Source: an uncultured Planctomycetaceae bacterium (GTDB lineage Bacteria > Planctomycetota > Planctomycetia > Planctomycetales > Planctomycetaceae). From it: a stretch of 64,000 nt of DNA. A program made the position numbers and the translations under genes. The DNA is taken from NCBI GenBank assembly GCA_903858815.1, contig CAIOKE010000133.1, forward strand, positions 1 through 64,000, written 5' to 3'. This document shows positions 39,527 to 49,816 of this stretch, one piece after another. A model generated the notes under the pieces. The model saw only the letters and a program-made list of their open reading frames with translations, searched no databases and was not told the origin of the DNA. Numbering within the stretch: the first letter of the stretch is position 1; each line of letters starts with the position of its first letter.

Positions 39527-41185
39527 TTACTGACGACGACCGAATGTCATGATCGCGATGTCATCATTCTGTTCACGGCCGTTTGCATGCTTGCGCACAT
39601 CAGCCAGCAACTCGCTGCCGATCCGGGCCGTGTCGGCACTACTCTGCCGAAAGAACTGCAACACTCTTTCTGTCGTATACAGACCACCATCCGGGGCCAT
39701 TGCCTCATCCACTCCATCCGTTCTCAGCAGAAACAGATCACCAGGCGCAATTTCCCGCTCCACAACTTCGTACTCATAATCGTCCATAATCCCAATTGGA
39801 ATGCCGATCTGGTCACCCGCAAATTCCTCAAGTGAGCCATCCTGACGCCGAATCAGCGGCGGAAAGTGCCCGGCATTCACCATCGACATTCGATTTGACT
39901 GCAAATCAATCACAGCCAGCGTGTAGGTGACAAATCTGCCAGCCACCATGTTGTGACACATATGCCTGTTGATCCGACCGATGGCGACAGCCACATCATC
40001 CGTAAACGTCATCGTGTTCTGCACAACACTGGAGACTCGAGACATGATCAGTGCGCCGGGAACGCCCTTCCCCGCGACATCACCAAACGACAAACAGATT
40101 TTGTGGTCACCAATTCTGAAGCAGTCATAGTAGTCCCCACCCACCGCCTGTGCAGCGTCATACGAAGCGTAGAAGAACCAGCCTGAGACTTCCGGCAGCA
40201 CATCGGGCAGCAGGGCTTTCTGTACTGACCTCGCAATTTTCATCTCGGCATCCTGCTTCTGCTTTTCGAGATGACTTTTCAGCAGACGCACATTCTCGTA
40301 CGCATTCGCTGCCTGACTGGCCACCGCCAGCAGCAATTCCAGATCCTCGTCCGTAAAGCGCTTCATCGGGTTCTGCGTATCCAGATTGATAACGCCGAAT
40401 GGCTTGCCCTGCAGATCCAGCATCGGCACACACATCATTGAATGCAGCTTCAGACTGGAAATGGATTCACTGGCACTGAATCTGGAGTCGTTTGCTGCAT
40501 CCGCGGACAGAATGCCGATTTTTTCGTCCAGCACCTTCATCAGAATTGTACGGCTCAGCCTAACAGACTCGTCATCACCCTCTGCCCTTCGTTTCTGCGC
40601 CACCGGCACAAGCCGATCTGACCCAACCTGTCGGATCTGAATCGTGCCACGGTCTGCCTGCGGAAAAATATCAAACAGCACATCCAGGATTCGTGGAGCA
40701 ATCTCAGTCAGTTCAACCTGCCCGGCCAGACTCTGATTGATCTTCAGAATGCCGCGCAGCTTTTCTTCAGGACGTACCTCAAAGACACCAAATCCCCGCG
40801 CCGCAGCACTGCCCATCACTGTGGCAGAACTGTTGTCAGTCACTTCAAAACCGCCGGACGTCGCTGTGATATCCTCAACTACCGGCAATTCCGATTCAAA
40901 TCGCAGTTTGACCGGCCCCAGTTTGATCCGGTCACCGTGCCCCAGTGGAACCGCACAACGCGAATTCTGCTCGATCAGTTTCCCGTTGACCGCCGTACGA
41001 TTGGCCGCACCCAGACACTCCACGAAATACTGCCCACCCTGCTCAACAATCTGTGCATGTTTGCGGGACACCTGGGCATTTGCCACGACAATGTCACACG
41101 TACCGTGCTCACGCCCCAGCAATACCGGGAACTTCTTCAACTCGTACGAAGTTTCGTCGTCCAGCAGCACAACTATCCTCGGCAT
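39527..41185 (-). CDS. FHA-GAF-SpoIIE (PP2C-type) phosphatase
   Basis: 552-residue signalling protein. FHA domain (about residues 1-95): LLGREHGTCDIVVANAQVSRKHA binds phosphothreonine. A GAF domain (about 160-310) contains RGTIQIRQ and MMCVPMLDLQGKPFGVINLD. A short coiled coil (LKSHLEKQKQDAEMKIARSVQKALLP) leads to the SpoIIE/RsbU phosphatase (about 345-552) with AQAVGGDYYDCF, LSFGDVAGKGVPGALIMSR, VNAGHFPPLI, LFLLRTDGVDEAM and NDDIAIMTF, which supply the metal-binding aspartates. It likely dephosphorylates an anti-sigma-antagonist or similar target under control of a kinase recognised by the FHA domain. ATG 41185 is preferred over 41191 for spacing to GGGGGA. Confidence 0.9.
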   Translation of the reverse strand: MPRIVVLLDDETSYELKKFPVLLGREHGTCDIVVANAQVSRKHAQIVEQGGQYFVECLGAANRTAVNGKLIEQNSRCAVPLGHGDRIKLGPVKLRFESELPVVEDITATSGGFEVTDNSSATVMGSAAARGFGVFEVRPEEKLRGILKINQSLAGQVELTEIAPRILDVLFDIFPQADRGTIQIRQVGSDRLVPVAQKRRAEGDDESVRLSRTILMKVLDEKIGILSADAANDSRFSASESISSLKLHSMMCVPMLDLQGKPFGVINLDTQNPMKRFTDEDLELLLAVASQAANAYENVRLLKSHLEKQKQDAEMKIARSVQKALLPDVLPEVSGWFFYASYDAAQAVGGDYYDCFRIGDHKICLSFGDVAGKGVPGALIMSRVSSVVQNTMTFTDDVAVAIGRINRHMCHNMVAGRFVTYTLAVIDLQSNRMSMVNAGHFPPLIRRQDGSLEEFAGDQIGIPIGIMDDYEYEVVEREIAPGDLFLLRTDGVDEAMAPDGGLYTTERVLQFFRQSSADTARIGSELLADVRKHANGREQNDDIAIMTFGRRQ

Positions 41186-41229
41186 AACCATTGTCCCCCG
41201 TCAGCGATTTTTTCCGCAGACACAACAGC

Positions 41230-42519
41230 TCAGCGCTGAATACCACCAAAAATTGACTCAACGTTGCCGCGCAGTACTCGAATACCAAGTTCCACTGCGC
41301 GCTCCGTGCTCCAGCCACGAGCAACTACAAAATCCTCCGCCAGCACCCTCGCCAGAATTCGTCGGTACATCGCAAATTTCGGCAGTGCGAATTCCAGCTT
41401 GTACATGTCGCTGTAGTATCCCACCTGCTTCGTCCCCGGCACTGCCTGCAATCGAGCACGAGTGTCACGTTCAATGAACACCGGAATGTTTGAATACCAC
41501 CAGTGCCCGCAGGTGATTACGTTCGGGAAAATCCACGCAAAACTGACCAGCTCCTGATTACTGGTCTCGGCCAGCACGGAAACCGGAAAAATCACGCCGG
41601 GAAATGCATTGAACAGTTCTCGATACTGCACCAGAGACACTCGCGAATCAAACAGATCCTGTCCCTGATACACACCCTGCTCATACACCCGACGATTCAC
41701 GCCAATCATCAGATCAAAAGGCAGCTCGTACTGATCACAGAATTCTGCCAGCATCCAGAAGACAAACTGACTCAGACAATTCTGCTCCTCCGCTGACAAC
41801 TCGCCACCTGAGAAAGCTTTGGAAACGAGGTGATTTGCAGCCACTGCCGATACGGAAGCAGGTGAAAACGTGGGTGGCAGAGAAATTGCACACGCCCGCG
41901 CGTTGTTCGCTGTAAAATGCTCGAACAATCGCCCCACGGCATCACGCAGTGATGTTGCATCCGTCACAGAGGTCGCGGCAGCCTGCTGAAGCCGCTGCTG
42001 AACCGGCGGTCGAAACAGATGAAACACCAGATCATCCGTTCTCAGACATGGTACGTAAAACGATGTGTCAAAGCCGGTCAGAGGGTCGTCAAAATCATTC
42101 GTCAGATAGACCTGATCCAAACCCGACTTCTGCAGCACCTGCTGTTCCCAGTCCGCCGCTGACATGCACTTCAGCGATGCTTCGTACAGAGACTCCCAGT
42201 TGGTTTCATCGATCCTTTCGCCCTGAAAACCAAACAGCTGCTGACTCATTTCCAGCAGCCAACTGTACTGTGCCGTGTTCTCCAGATGCTTCAGCCACGG
42301 CGCCAACCTGCGAACCTTTTCCCGCGGCTCAATTCCAGGCTCTTCGATCTGCTCCTTCGGCAAACCGGCGGAGTGTGCGAGTTCGGTGTAGTAATGGTAA
42401 CCAAGGATATCCGCCAGCGTCCGCGATGCCGCCTGATGGGGGTTGATGTGCGTATGCGGATCAATCAACCGCAAAGCCTGCAGTGGCTGAAGAATTTCCT
42501 GAACAAGACACGCTGACAT
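41230..42519 (-). CDS. Uronate-isomerase-like amidohydrolase
   Basis: About 430 residues. The N-terminal LRLIDPHTHINPHQAASRTLADILGYHYYTEL carries the HxH metal motif of the amidohydrolase superfamily and resembles the start of glucuronate isomerase (UxaC). Later blocks PFDLMIGVNRRVYEQGVYQGQD, FPNVITCGHWWYSNIPVFIERD and KQVGYYSDMYKLEFALPKFAMYRRIL match the distal part of that family. It may isomerise glucuronate or galacturonate, but planctomycete homologues are divergent and untested. ATG 42519 follows in-frame 42540. It lies 44 bases downstream of the phosphatase gene on the same strand; a functional link is not obvious. Confidence 0.7.
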   Translation of the reverse strand: MSACLVQEILQPLQALRLIDPHTHINPHQAASRTLADILGYHYYTELAHSAGLPKEQIEEPGIEPREKVRRLAPWLKHLENTAQYSWLLEMSQQLFGFQGERIDETNWESLYEASLKCMSAADWEQQVLQKSGLDQVYLTNDFDDPLTGFDTSFYVPCLRTDDLVFHLFRPPVQQRLQQAAATSVTDATSLRDAVGRLFEHFTANNARACAISLPPTFSPASVSAVAANHLVSKAFSGGELSAEEQNCLSQFVFWMLAEFCDQYELPFDLMIGVNRRVYEQGVYQGQDLFDSRVSLVQYRELFNAFPGVIFPVSVLAETSNQELVSFAWIFPNVITCGHWWYSNIPVFIERDTRARLQAVPGTKQVGYYSDMYKLEFALPKFAMYRRILARVLAEDFVVARGWSTERAVELGIRVLRGNVESIFGGIQR

Positions 42520-42991
42520 GCAAGCCTGCTTCCAACACAAAAAACCGAAAGATCAACATGGGCACATGCACAGACAGTGGCGAAGGATTCGCAACTGCGT
42601 ATGCATTACCCCGCAGTCTACCGAAGAAAAGTGGCTGTGTCACCATGGGAAGAGCCTGAATCGGCGCCCATCTTCACGGCGAAAAGGCTGCAAAATCGGC
42701 ATTTTCGAGCAATCTCACCCGAAATCACAGACGTCACCTTCGGAACGCTTTATTTCTGCTCGCCATTCAGGGAGAATTCCGGATGTCCACGGCTTGTGCT
42801 GTGGACAATGATTCACCGCCGCAGCAGTGCCAGGCATCGGTCCCGCCGCTGCCGAATCGCCGAACAACGGGTTCGGAATGCACTTGCAGGCGGTTGTCGA
42901 CCCGACATTGCTTCCACAGATTGACACCCTTTCAGCCCCGCTGTCAGGGTGACCTTGCTGCGGTCCAGTGTGCAGGTCCAAGAGCTTCTCT
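42520..42991. other. Gene-free divergent region before the potassium transporter
   Basis: 472 bases with no supported gene. Likely holds promoters for the amidohydrolase and potassium genes. No riboswitch-like structure was recognised. Confidence 0.5.
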
Positions 42992-44401
42992 ATGTACCGT
43001 CCTGTTGCCTGGTCGCGATGGGAATTAAACCAGAACGCTCGCCAGAGCTTCTGGCAGCGACTGACCCCACCGCAACTCTTCACAGCGTCCTTCGCATCGC
43101 TGATACTTGCCGGTGCTGCCGGGCTCAGACTTCTGCCAGGTATCTCGACTCAACAGTCGCTGACATGGATCGACTCCCTGTTCATGTCCACCAGCGCGGT
43201 ATGCGTGACCGGGTTGGCTGTGGTTGACCCCGGCACAAAACTCACACTGTTCGGCCAGGCGTGGCTGCTGCTGCTGGTCCAGTTCGGTGGACTTGGCATC
43301 CTGACGTTCACCAGCCTCATCATCACTGCACTTGGTCGCAGAATGTCGATTCGTGAAGAATCACTCTGCATTTTTACCTCCGATGCCGCTCCTCACCTGA
43401 CGCCCGGTCAGATCACCCGCAATATCATACGCTACACCCTTGCCTTCGAGGCCGCAGGTGCCCTGATCCTGTACTTTCTTTGGGGCCCGTCAATGGGCTG
43501 GACTGCAGCAGCGTGGCCTGCCGTGTTCCACTCTGTCAGCGCATTCTGTAATGCTGGATTCTCCACATTCACCACAAACCTCATGGACTTTCAGCACTCC
43601 CCAGGGACACTGCTGACGGTGTCCTCCCTCATCGTCCTTGGTGGCCTGGGGTTCCTGACTCACGAAGAAATCCTTGAATCCATTCGATCCCGCCGCCATC
43701 GCCGCGCCTTCCGAATGTCCATTCAGTCTCGCATTGTGCTGGTCACCACGGCAGTGCTCCTGCTGCTTGGATGGGTCATGCTGACGATGCTGGAATGGGA
43801 ACATACACTCGCAGGCATGCCAACCTTCGATCGACTGATCAACGGCCTGTTCATGAGCGTCACAGCTCGCACGGCCGGCTTCAACTCCGTTGATTACAAT
43901 CAGGCTGCAGACAGCAGTAATTTCGTCACCATGCTGCTGATGATGGCAGGCGGTTCCCCGGGCTCAACTGCCGGTGGACTCAAAACTACCACCATTGCTC
44001 TGATTTTCATGATGGCGGTTTCCAGACTTCGCGGACGTGAAACCACAACTGTCTGGTATCGCACGATTCCCGAAGCAACGACATCACGAGCCGTTGGGCT
44101 GTTCACCATCACAATGGCGGTCACCGTCTTTGGTATTCTTCTGCTGACAATTTCTGAACAGAATATCGCCCCGGAAAACAGTGACCTCCGCGTCTGTATG
44201 TTCGAGGCGATCAGTGCCTTCAATACCGTAGGACTCAGCATGGGTATCACACCTGCACTGTCCGCTGTCGGTAAGGCAATCACCATACTGTTGATGTTCT
44301 TCGGACGTGTCGGACCGCTCACCGTTGCTGCGGCCCTGACAATTCCACAAAAAGGTGCCAATGAGTTTCGTTACGCCAACGAAGACGTGGTTGTGGGGTA
44401 A
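42992..44401 (+). CDS. TrkH/KtrB-type potassium channel subunit
   Basis: Membrane subunit for K+ uptake, 469 residues with about ten hydrophobic segments. Four pore-loop repeats are visible in order: STSAVCVTGLAVVDPG, SVSAFCNAGFSTFTTN, SVTARTAGFNSVDYNQ and AISAFNTVGLSMGITP, each with the filter glycine. GGSPGSTAGGLKTTT in the third unit is typical and forms part of the gating loop. ATG 42992 is preferred; an in-frame GTG is at 42968. The downstream RCK gene starts 3 bases after the stop, so the two form a Ktr-type uptake system. The pair is closer to KtrAB than to the larger enteric TrkAH by subunit size. Confidence 0.9.
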   Translation: MYRPVAWSRWELNQNARQSFWQRLTPPQLFTASFASLILAGAAGLRLLPGISTQQSLTWIDSLFMSTSAVCVTGLAVVDPGTKLTLFGQAWLLLLVQFGGLGILTFTSLIITALGRRMSIREESLCIFTSDAAPHLTPGQITRNIIRYTLAFEAAGALILYFLWGPSMGWTAAAWPAVFHSVSAFCNAGFSTFTTNLMDFQHSPGTLLTVSSLIVLGGLGFLTHEEILESIRSRRHRRAFRMSIQSRIVLVTTAVLLLLGWVMLTMLEWEHTLAGMPTFDRLINGLFMSVTARTAGFNSVDYNQAADSSNFVTMLLMMAGGSPGSTAGGLKTTTIALIFMMAVSRLRGRETTTVWYRTIPEATTSRAVGLFTITMAVTVFGILLLTISEQNIAPENSDLRVCMFEAISAFNTVGLSMGITPALSAVGKAITILLMFFGRVGPLTVAAALTIPQKGANEFRYANEDVVVG

Positions 44402-44404
44402 ATC

Positions 44405-45061
44405 ATGAAGCGTTTTGTCGTTGTGGGACTCGGAAATTTCGGATCCAGTGTGGCTGAGGCACTGTTCAGTCAGCGACACGAAGTAATTGCCATCGATACC
44501 AGCGAAGATGCAGTCGATAGTATTGCCCCCTACTCCACTCGCGCCGCCGTCGGTGACGCCACCAGCATTCAGGTCATGGAACGACTGGGCGTACGCGGTG
44601 CCGATGCTGCAGTCGTCAGCACAGGAGATGACATCACGGCCAGCATCCTGACCACGATGGTCCTGCACGACCTCGGCGTTCGCGATGTCTACGTGAAGGT
44701 CATCTCCCGAGACCACGCCCGCGTCATGGAACGCCTTGGTGTTTCAGAAACCATCTTCCCAGAACGCGAATCCGCTATCAGCCTCGGCAAACGGATGTCC
44801 GGGTCCGGCCTGCTGAATTACGTGTCGATCGGGACCGGATTCAGCATCCAGGAAATGGGCGTCCCTGCCAGCTGGAATGGCAAAACTCTGCGCTCACTCG
44901 GACTAAGACAGAATTTCGGGATCACCGTCGTCGCTATCCACGATGTGCTGTCAGATCGAATGTCGTTCGCCTCTGATCCGGACACGATCCTGAAAGAATC
45001 CGATGCCCTGATCGTTGCCGGGCGGGACGATGACCTCGCCAAAGCCGCCGCTATTACCTGA
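44405..45061 (+). CDS. KtrA/TrkA-type RCK regulatory subunit
   Basis: Cytosolic ring-forming regulator of the potassium channel encoded just upstream; 218 residues. Single RCK_N domain with the nucleotide loop VVVGLGNFGSSVAEAL (about residues 5-20) and VIAIDTSEDAVD, followed by an RCK_C domain (about 135-215). Binding of ATP/ADP or NAD(H), and possibly c-di-AMP at RCK_C, would gate uptake; the ligand is not readable. The single RCK pair per chain fits KtrA rather than the tandem TrkA. Confidence 0.92.
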   Translation: MKRFVVVGLGNFGSSVAEALFSQRHEVIAIDTSEDAVDSIAPYSTRAAVGDATSIQVMERLGVRGADAAVVSTGDDITASILTTMVLHDLGVRDVYVKVISRDHARVMERLGVSETIFPERESAISLGKRMSGSGLLNYVSIGTGFSIQEMGVPASWNGKTLRSLGLRQNFGITVVAIHDVLSDRMSFASDPDTILKESDALIVAGRDDDLAKAAAIT

Positions 45062-45164
45062 CCAGTTTTCCGTGGTCGGTGGCAGGGCTTGATGTGGTAC
45101 GCCGCCGCACCCTCGTGAATTCATCCAAAACATCCGTCCACTCCGCCAGCGACAGTGCCACAGA

Positions 45165-45983
45165 TCAGGATCGTGGTGGCCACGGAAAGAACGCACTGGT
45201 ACGACGCACATACTCCGCATAGCCTGGTCGTCGCTCAGCAATGTCCCGCTCCAGCATCGGTACTCCGGAAACCCGCATCAGAAAAAAAGCCATGGCAGCC
45301 GGAGACAGCACTGTCCAGAGCGGTGCACCACCACTGATGGCCAACAACCATAAACCCCACCAGATACAGAAATCTCCGAAGTAATTCGGGTGCCGTGTCA
45401 GTCGCCAAAGCCCCGTCTGCAGTACCTGACCACGGTTCTCTGGACGAGCACGAAAGGACGCCAGTTGCCAGTCACCAACAGACTCAAAAAACAACCCGGT
45501 CAGCCACAACACGAAGCCAAAGATCGCCGGAATCAGATGATGGCTGGCCGACACCCGCCCCAGAGCAGCCAGCACAGGCAGCGACACAAACCACATGATG
45601 AATGCCTGCAGCAGAAACACCAGAAACAGGCTTTTCCAGCGAAAACCCGGCTGATTACGATCACGTATGGCGGCATAACGGCGATCTTCATGCGGATCAC
45701 CCAGAATACGAATACTCAGATGCAGCGCCAGCCGCACGGCCCAGATCACAACAGCCCCCAACAGGATCAGTTGCAGCAGGCTCAACTGTGACCAGCCACA
45801 AACTGCTGCCGATGCAACACCGGTTACAACAAAACCCGGCCCCCAGAATGCATCCACGATGCAGTATCGACCAACAGCCAGACTGAGCGCCCAGACGACA
45901 ACCGCCCAGACGCCAGCTGCCGCCGCAGTCACTATGATCACATCTGAAGACACCGGCCGGCTCCAGCCCCACCTCCCACTCAA
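45165..45983 (-). CDS. DUF1295 membrane protein, steroid-reductase-like
   Basis: 272-residue integral membrane protein with about six or seven hydrophobic segments. The C-terminal block LWRLTRHPNYFGDFCIWWGLWLL is the signature of DUF1295 and of the related 3-oxo-5-alpha-steroid 4-dehydrogenase / isoprenylcysteine methyltransferase fold, and MLERDIAERRPGYAEYVRRTS follows. The RHPNYFG motif binds NADPH or S-adenosylmethionine in relatives. Substrate unknown; lipid or quinone modification is possible. It is 30 bases downstream of cysS on the same strand. Confidence 0.82.
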   Translation of the reverse strand: MSGRWGWSRPVSSDVIIVTAAAAGVWAVVVWALSLAVGRYCIVDAFWGPGFVVTGVASAAVCGWSQLSLLQLILLGAVVIWAVRLALHLSIRILGDPHEDRRYAAIRDRNQPGFRWKSLFLVFLLQAFIMWFVSLPVLAALGRVSASHHLIPAIFGFVLWLTGLFFESVGDWQLASFRARPENRGQVLQTGLWRLTRHPNYFGDFCIWWGLWLLAISGGAPLWTVLSPAAMAFFLMRVSGVPMLERDIAERRPGYAEYVRRTSAFFPWPPRS

Positions 45984-46013
45984 TTATCCCCAGCCAACCG
46001 GGTATCACAGAGG

Positions 46014-47546
46014 TCAGGCGAGGCGTTTCTCTGCCAGAGTCCCGGTCGGAGACGTCTTCACATCATAGCCACGTTTCTGAATCTGTCCTCGAATCTGATC
46101 GGCAGCCGCAAAATCCTTCCTCCTGCGAGCATCATCCAGCTGTGCACACAACTGCTGAATCTCTGCCTGCTCATCAGATGCCTGCTCACCACCAGAGGTC
46201 GCCAGCGGAGCAACCCCCAGCACATCATTAACCCGCTCGAGGACTCCCAGAGCAACCGCCGGATCCGCAGGCGTCGTCGTGGCCCACGGCAGAATGGCCC
46301 CCAATGCACCGGCAATATTCAGATCATCCGCCAGCGCGGCCGCAAAGGCATTGAGCACCGGATGGGAAAGATCCACAGCCGCCTCACACCGCCCACCGCT
46401 GGCCGCCTCAAGCCGCGCACGAAACTCCGTCAGCCGCCGCACCACACCCGCCGAATCGATCAGTCCCTTGTGAGTGAAGTTCATGTTGCCGCGGTAATGC
46501 GACTTCAACAGTTCCAGACGCAGCACTGCGGGATGCACAGACACACCCGTCGGCTGCCCCTTTTCATCACGTACACGCCCCTGCAGCACATCCCGCACCG
46601 TATAAAAGTTGCCGCGACTCTTGGACATCTTCTCACCTTCCACCAGCAGAAAGCGAGCATGCATCCAGAACCGAGCAAAGGAGTTTTCACCGGTGGCTCC
46701 ACAGGTCTGAGCGATCTCGCACTCATGATGCGGAAAAATCAGATCCTCACCACCCGTATGAATATCAATCACATCCCGACCCAGCCGCTTCCGAGCCATG
46801 CACGAACATTCAATATGCCAGCCCGGATAACCGGCCCCCCACGGTGAATCCCACTTCATAATGTGCGACGAATCCGGCTTCCAGAGCATGAAGTCCGCCG
46901 GATGACGCTTGTTCGCCTGGTTCTCCTCACTGACACGACCACCGGCACCCGTCATCAGACGGTCCAGTGTATTCCCGCTGAGCCTTCCATAGGCTGGGAA
47001 ACTCTCCACACTGTAATACACCACTCCATCCGGCCCGACATACGCATGACCGCGCTGAATCAGCTGACTGATCATCGCCTGCATGGCATCAATATGCTGC
47101 GTGGCCTGCAGCACATTATCCGGATACTCAAATGCCACCTTGACTCCCAGAGTCCGCGCGTCCTCCAGAAAAGCATCCGTGAAATACTTCGCAATCTGAT
47201 AGGGATCGTCTGGATTCTGTACCGCCCCCTCAGGCACGCGCCCCGACTTCTTGTCTTCTTTCATCCGTCGAGCAGCAGCCTGCATCTTGTCTTCGCCACC
47301 GCCATCTGCACTGGCGTCGTCTGTCATGTGACCAACATCCGTAATATTCATTACGTGATGCACTCGATGGCCAAAGAACTCCAGCGTGCGACGAATCAGA
47401 TCCGCGAACAGAAACGACCGAAAGTTGCCGATGTGAGCAAAGTCATACACCGTCGGACCACAGCTGTACATCCTCACACAATCGCTGTGCACAGGCTGGA
47501 AGACTTCTGAAGTTCCGGTCAGCGTGTTGAAAAAACGGATTTCCAT
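46014..47546 (-). CDS. cysS: Cysteinyl-tRNA synthetase
   Basis: Charges tRNA-Cys; 510 residues. Class I signatures: the HIGH-like [12 protein letters not shown] (about residue 34-45) and KMSKSRGNF (about 305-313). Zinc-binding residues lie in [17 protein letters not shown] and [10 protein letters not shown]. The C-terminal DALR domain is present, and the tail [28 protein letters not shown] is diagnostic. No T-box-like leader was seen upstream. The 235 bases between it and the glycosyltransferase gene upstream hold nothing I recognise. Confidence 0.95.
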   Translation of the reverse strand: MEIRFFNTLTGTSEVFQPVHSDCVRMYSCGPTVYDFAHIGNFRSFLFADLIRRTLEFFGHRVHHVMNITDVGHMTDDASADGGGEDKMQAAARRMKEDKKSGRVPEGAVQNPDDPYQIAKYFTDAFLEDARTLGVKVAFEYPDNVLQATQHIDAMQAMISQLIQRGHAYVGPDGVVYYSVESFPAYGRLSGNTLDRLMTGAGGRVSEENQANKRHPADFMLWKPDSSHIMKWDSPWGAGYPGWHIECSCMARKRLGRDVIDIHTGGEDLIFPHHECEIAQTCGATGENSFARFWMHARFLLVEGEKMSKSRGNFYTVRDVLQGRVRDEKGQPTGVSVHPAVLRLELLKSHYRGNMNFTHKGLIDSAGVVRRLTEFRARLEAASGGRCEAAVDLSHPVLNAFAAALADDLNIAGALGAILPWATTTPADPAVALGVLERVNDVLGVAPLATSGGEQASDEQAEIQQLCAQLDDARRRKDFAAADQIRGQIQKRGYDVKTSPTGTLAEKRLA

Positions 47547-47781
47547 GATTCATGCTCGAACAGAAAAAACTCACTGAAATCATTCGGGACAATGCGAAAC
47601 ATACGCAAAATGTAAAAACCACTGCAGCCCCATTCGCCCGAACCAGACCGTTTTTCAGCCGCTCTCGAAAAGTCCGAACGTTGCACACCTCCGGGACGCT
47701 CGCAAATCTGCAGTTTTCGCCGCATCTGCTGGAATCACAGTTCGCAGACAGCGCCAGGCACCCGCAGGTTCCTCAGGCCAA

Positions 47782-49452
47782 TCACCGCTCAGGCGCAAAT
47801 TCAACAATCACATACGGCTGAACACGCAAACCCGAACGAACCCACTGAGCATAGACCACTCGACTCAATCGCGATTCCAGTGGCAGATCAAGGACGCTCT
47901 TCAGCTCCGTCGCCAGGATCGCCTGCTGGTCAGCCGGAACTGCTCGCCGATCATGAACCTGCAGCCTCCCGTACAATCCGTACTCGAGTTCATTCTCAGC
48001 ACGTTTCAGACGCACGATCAACTGCCCGGCTGCATGCTCCTGCAGCCACGCTGCAACATCCCGCTCATCCATCAGCTCGGCCACAGACCGAATTCTGCCC
48101 AGATAATTCAACTGACCGTGATAGCCACCGAACCATCCCGTCGGCCTGCCAGTCTCCCGAGCAAACGCAGCCATCGGACGCAGATCAAAGCCACTCCACA
48201 AAGTGTCTGACAGTGCGCTGACGAGTATCACCTGAAAGATCACCGCCGATGTCGCTGTCGCAGTGACAACTCCCAGCGGACGGCCACGACGCCTGAACAG
48301 CAAACCCGGGGCCACAGCCATCAGCAGCAGAGATTCCGTTGTACTGACCAGCCCCGGCAGACCGGAACCCGCAAAGATCGGCAGCGCATTGACCACGAGC
48401 GGAACCGCACCCAGCAGTACAGTTCCAATACATACCGGAACAATTTCCAGCCCCTGCAACAGGTTTCCCTGACGATCTATTGCTGCCGCCAGCAGCAGTG
48501 CAGCAGCAGGTATCGCCGGCAGGATATAATAGGGCTGCTTCCCGCTGACTGCACTCAGAATCAGAAAGGCGCCACCCAGCCAGACAGCAGCAAACCGAGC
48601 CCCTCGATCCGACAGGATCCCCCGCATTCCCCTCCAGACAGCTCCGAAAAGTAACCACGGCACCAGACTCAGAGGCAGAACAGCCAGATAAAACCAGAAT
48701 GGCTGCTGATGTGCGAACGAATTCATCATCCGGCCTGCCGTCTGACCAAACAACAACTCGCTGGCATACTCCTTACCGCCGGAAAACGCGGAAGGCACAG
48801 CCCAGGCAAGGGCCACAACCGCTGCTCCCAGAACACTCAACGCCACTCGCAGCAACCATGGCCCGCGTTTCTGCACCGGCAGACAGATCGGACCGGCCAG
48901 CAGCACCGGCAGTACAAACACCAGCAGAACGGGGCCCTTGGAAAGGATCCCCAGTCCCATACCCACCGCCATCTGAAACAGGCCTCGGCGGGCGCCGCCT
49001 GCAGCACGCAGGGCCCCCAGCAAAGCACCCTGCACACACACCGTCAGCAGCGTGTCAAACATGGTCACAGGTGAAAAAAACATCCACAGCATGCATGATG
49101 CGTGAATCAATGATGCCATGCCTGCACGCTCCAACTGCCCCGGCCAGAGTCGCAGGCTCAGTCGCCACGTCAACCAGACGCTGACCACCCCCGCCAGCGG
49201 AGCCACGCTGCGCGCTACATCATCGCCCTGACCAAATACTGCCCATGCCAGATTAATCAGCCAGAACAGCAGGGGAGGTTTGTGGGCGTAGGTTGCACCA
49301 TTGAGATGCGAAACGAGAAAGTCACCCCGCTGCAGAGACTCCCAAGCCACTGTGACGTAACGCGTCTCATCCGGTGGCAGCAGAGGACGCGACAGAATGG
49401 CCGCACAACACAGCAAAGCAGACAGAACTATGGCGACTGCCGGAGATTTCAT
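47782..49452 (-). CDS. GT39-family membrane glycosyltransferase (ArnT-like)
   Basis: 556-residue protein with about twelve hydrophobic segments. N-terminal LLPPDETRYVTVAWESLQRGDFLVSHLNG contains the luminal/periplasmic DE motif of the GT-C fold and resembles ArnT, as does HKPPLLFWLINLAWAVFG. It would transfer a sugar from a polyprenyl-phosphate carrier to lipid A or another acceptor in the periplasm. ATG 49452 lies 10 bases after the LABN gene stop and fits better than 49497. It is the third gene of an operon with a GT2 and a LABN-domain gene, a layout that suits donor synthesis, membrane handling and transfer of a sugar. Confidence 0.85.
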   Translation of the reverse strand: MKSPAVAIVLSALLCCAAILSRPLLPPDETRYVTVAWESLQRGDFLVSHLNGATYAHKPPLLFWLINLAWAVFGQGDDVARSVAPLAGVVSVWLTWRLSLRLWPGQLERAGMASLIHASCMLWMFFSPVTMFDTLLTVCVQGALLGALRAAGGARRGLFQMAVGMGLGILSKGPVLLVFVLPVLLAGPICLPVQKRGPWLLRVALSVLGAAVVALAWAVPSAFSGGKEYASELLFGQTAGRMMNSFAHQQPFWFYLAVLPLSLVPWLLFGAVWRGMRGILSDRGARFAAVWLGGAFLILSAVSGKQPYYILPAIPAAALLLAAAIDRQGNLLQGLEIVPVCIGTVLLGAVPLVVNALPIFAGSGLPGLVSTTESLLLMAVAPGLLFRRRGRPLGVVTATATSAVIFQVILVSALSDTLWSGFDLRPMAAFARETGRPTGWFGGYHGQLNYLGRIRSVAELMDERDVAAWLQEHAAGQLIVRLKRAENELEYGLYGRLQVHDRRAVPADQQAILATELKSVLDLPLESRLSRVVYAQWVRSGLRVQPYVIVEFAPER

Positions 49453-49462
49453 GGCTCTGCAT

Positions 49463-49816
49463 TCAGCCGGCTGATCGCAGTGCGGGCGGTTGCACATCAG
49501 GTTGCCGCAATGAATCCGTGCTGCTGCCCGAGTCCAGTACGACAGAACTCGCCAGACGGCGCCGCTCTTTCGAAATTAACTGCAGATTCCTCAGGTAGAT
49601 GAATGTCCCCAGCCCCTGGCCCAGCATGAAAACCGGATCCTGCTTGTGAATGGAATACACCAGCAGCATGCCACCACCCAGCAGGCTCAGATACCAGAAG
49701 GCCACTGGAATTACACTGCGACCACGTCGCTCACTGCTAAGCCACTGAACGACGAACCGCCCCATGAACACCAGTTGCCCGATCAAACCGAAGGCTATCC
49801 AGTAGTTCTCGCTCAT
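49463..49816 (-). CDS. LABN-domain small membrane protein
   Basis: 117 residues. The LAB_N domain (lipid-A-disaccharide synthase N-terminal) fills residues about 5-85: WIAFGLIGQLVFMGRFVVQW, SERRGRSVIPVAFWYLSLLGG, YSIHKQDPVFMLGQGLGTFIYLRNLQL. It has three hydrophobic segments and appears here as a stand-alone protein. In other bacteria it neighbours ArnC/ArnT-like genes; its role is unclear. Its start lies inside the upstream GT2 gene (80-base overlap), which is real because the domain begins at once. Confidence 0.85.
   Translation of the reverse strand: MSENYWIAFGLIGQLVFMGRFVVQWLSSERRGRSVIPVAFWYLSLLGGGMLLVYSIHKQDPVFMLGQGLGTFIYLRNLQLISKERRRLASSVVLDSGSSTDSLRQPDVQPPALRSAG

Noticed and set aside
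42577-42924. Plus-strand frame of 115 codons before the potassium transporter
   Set aside because: Basic, low-similarity translation, with competing frames in the same stretch; likely non-coding.
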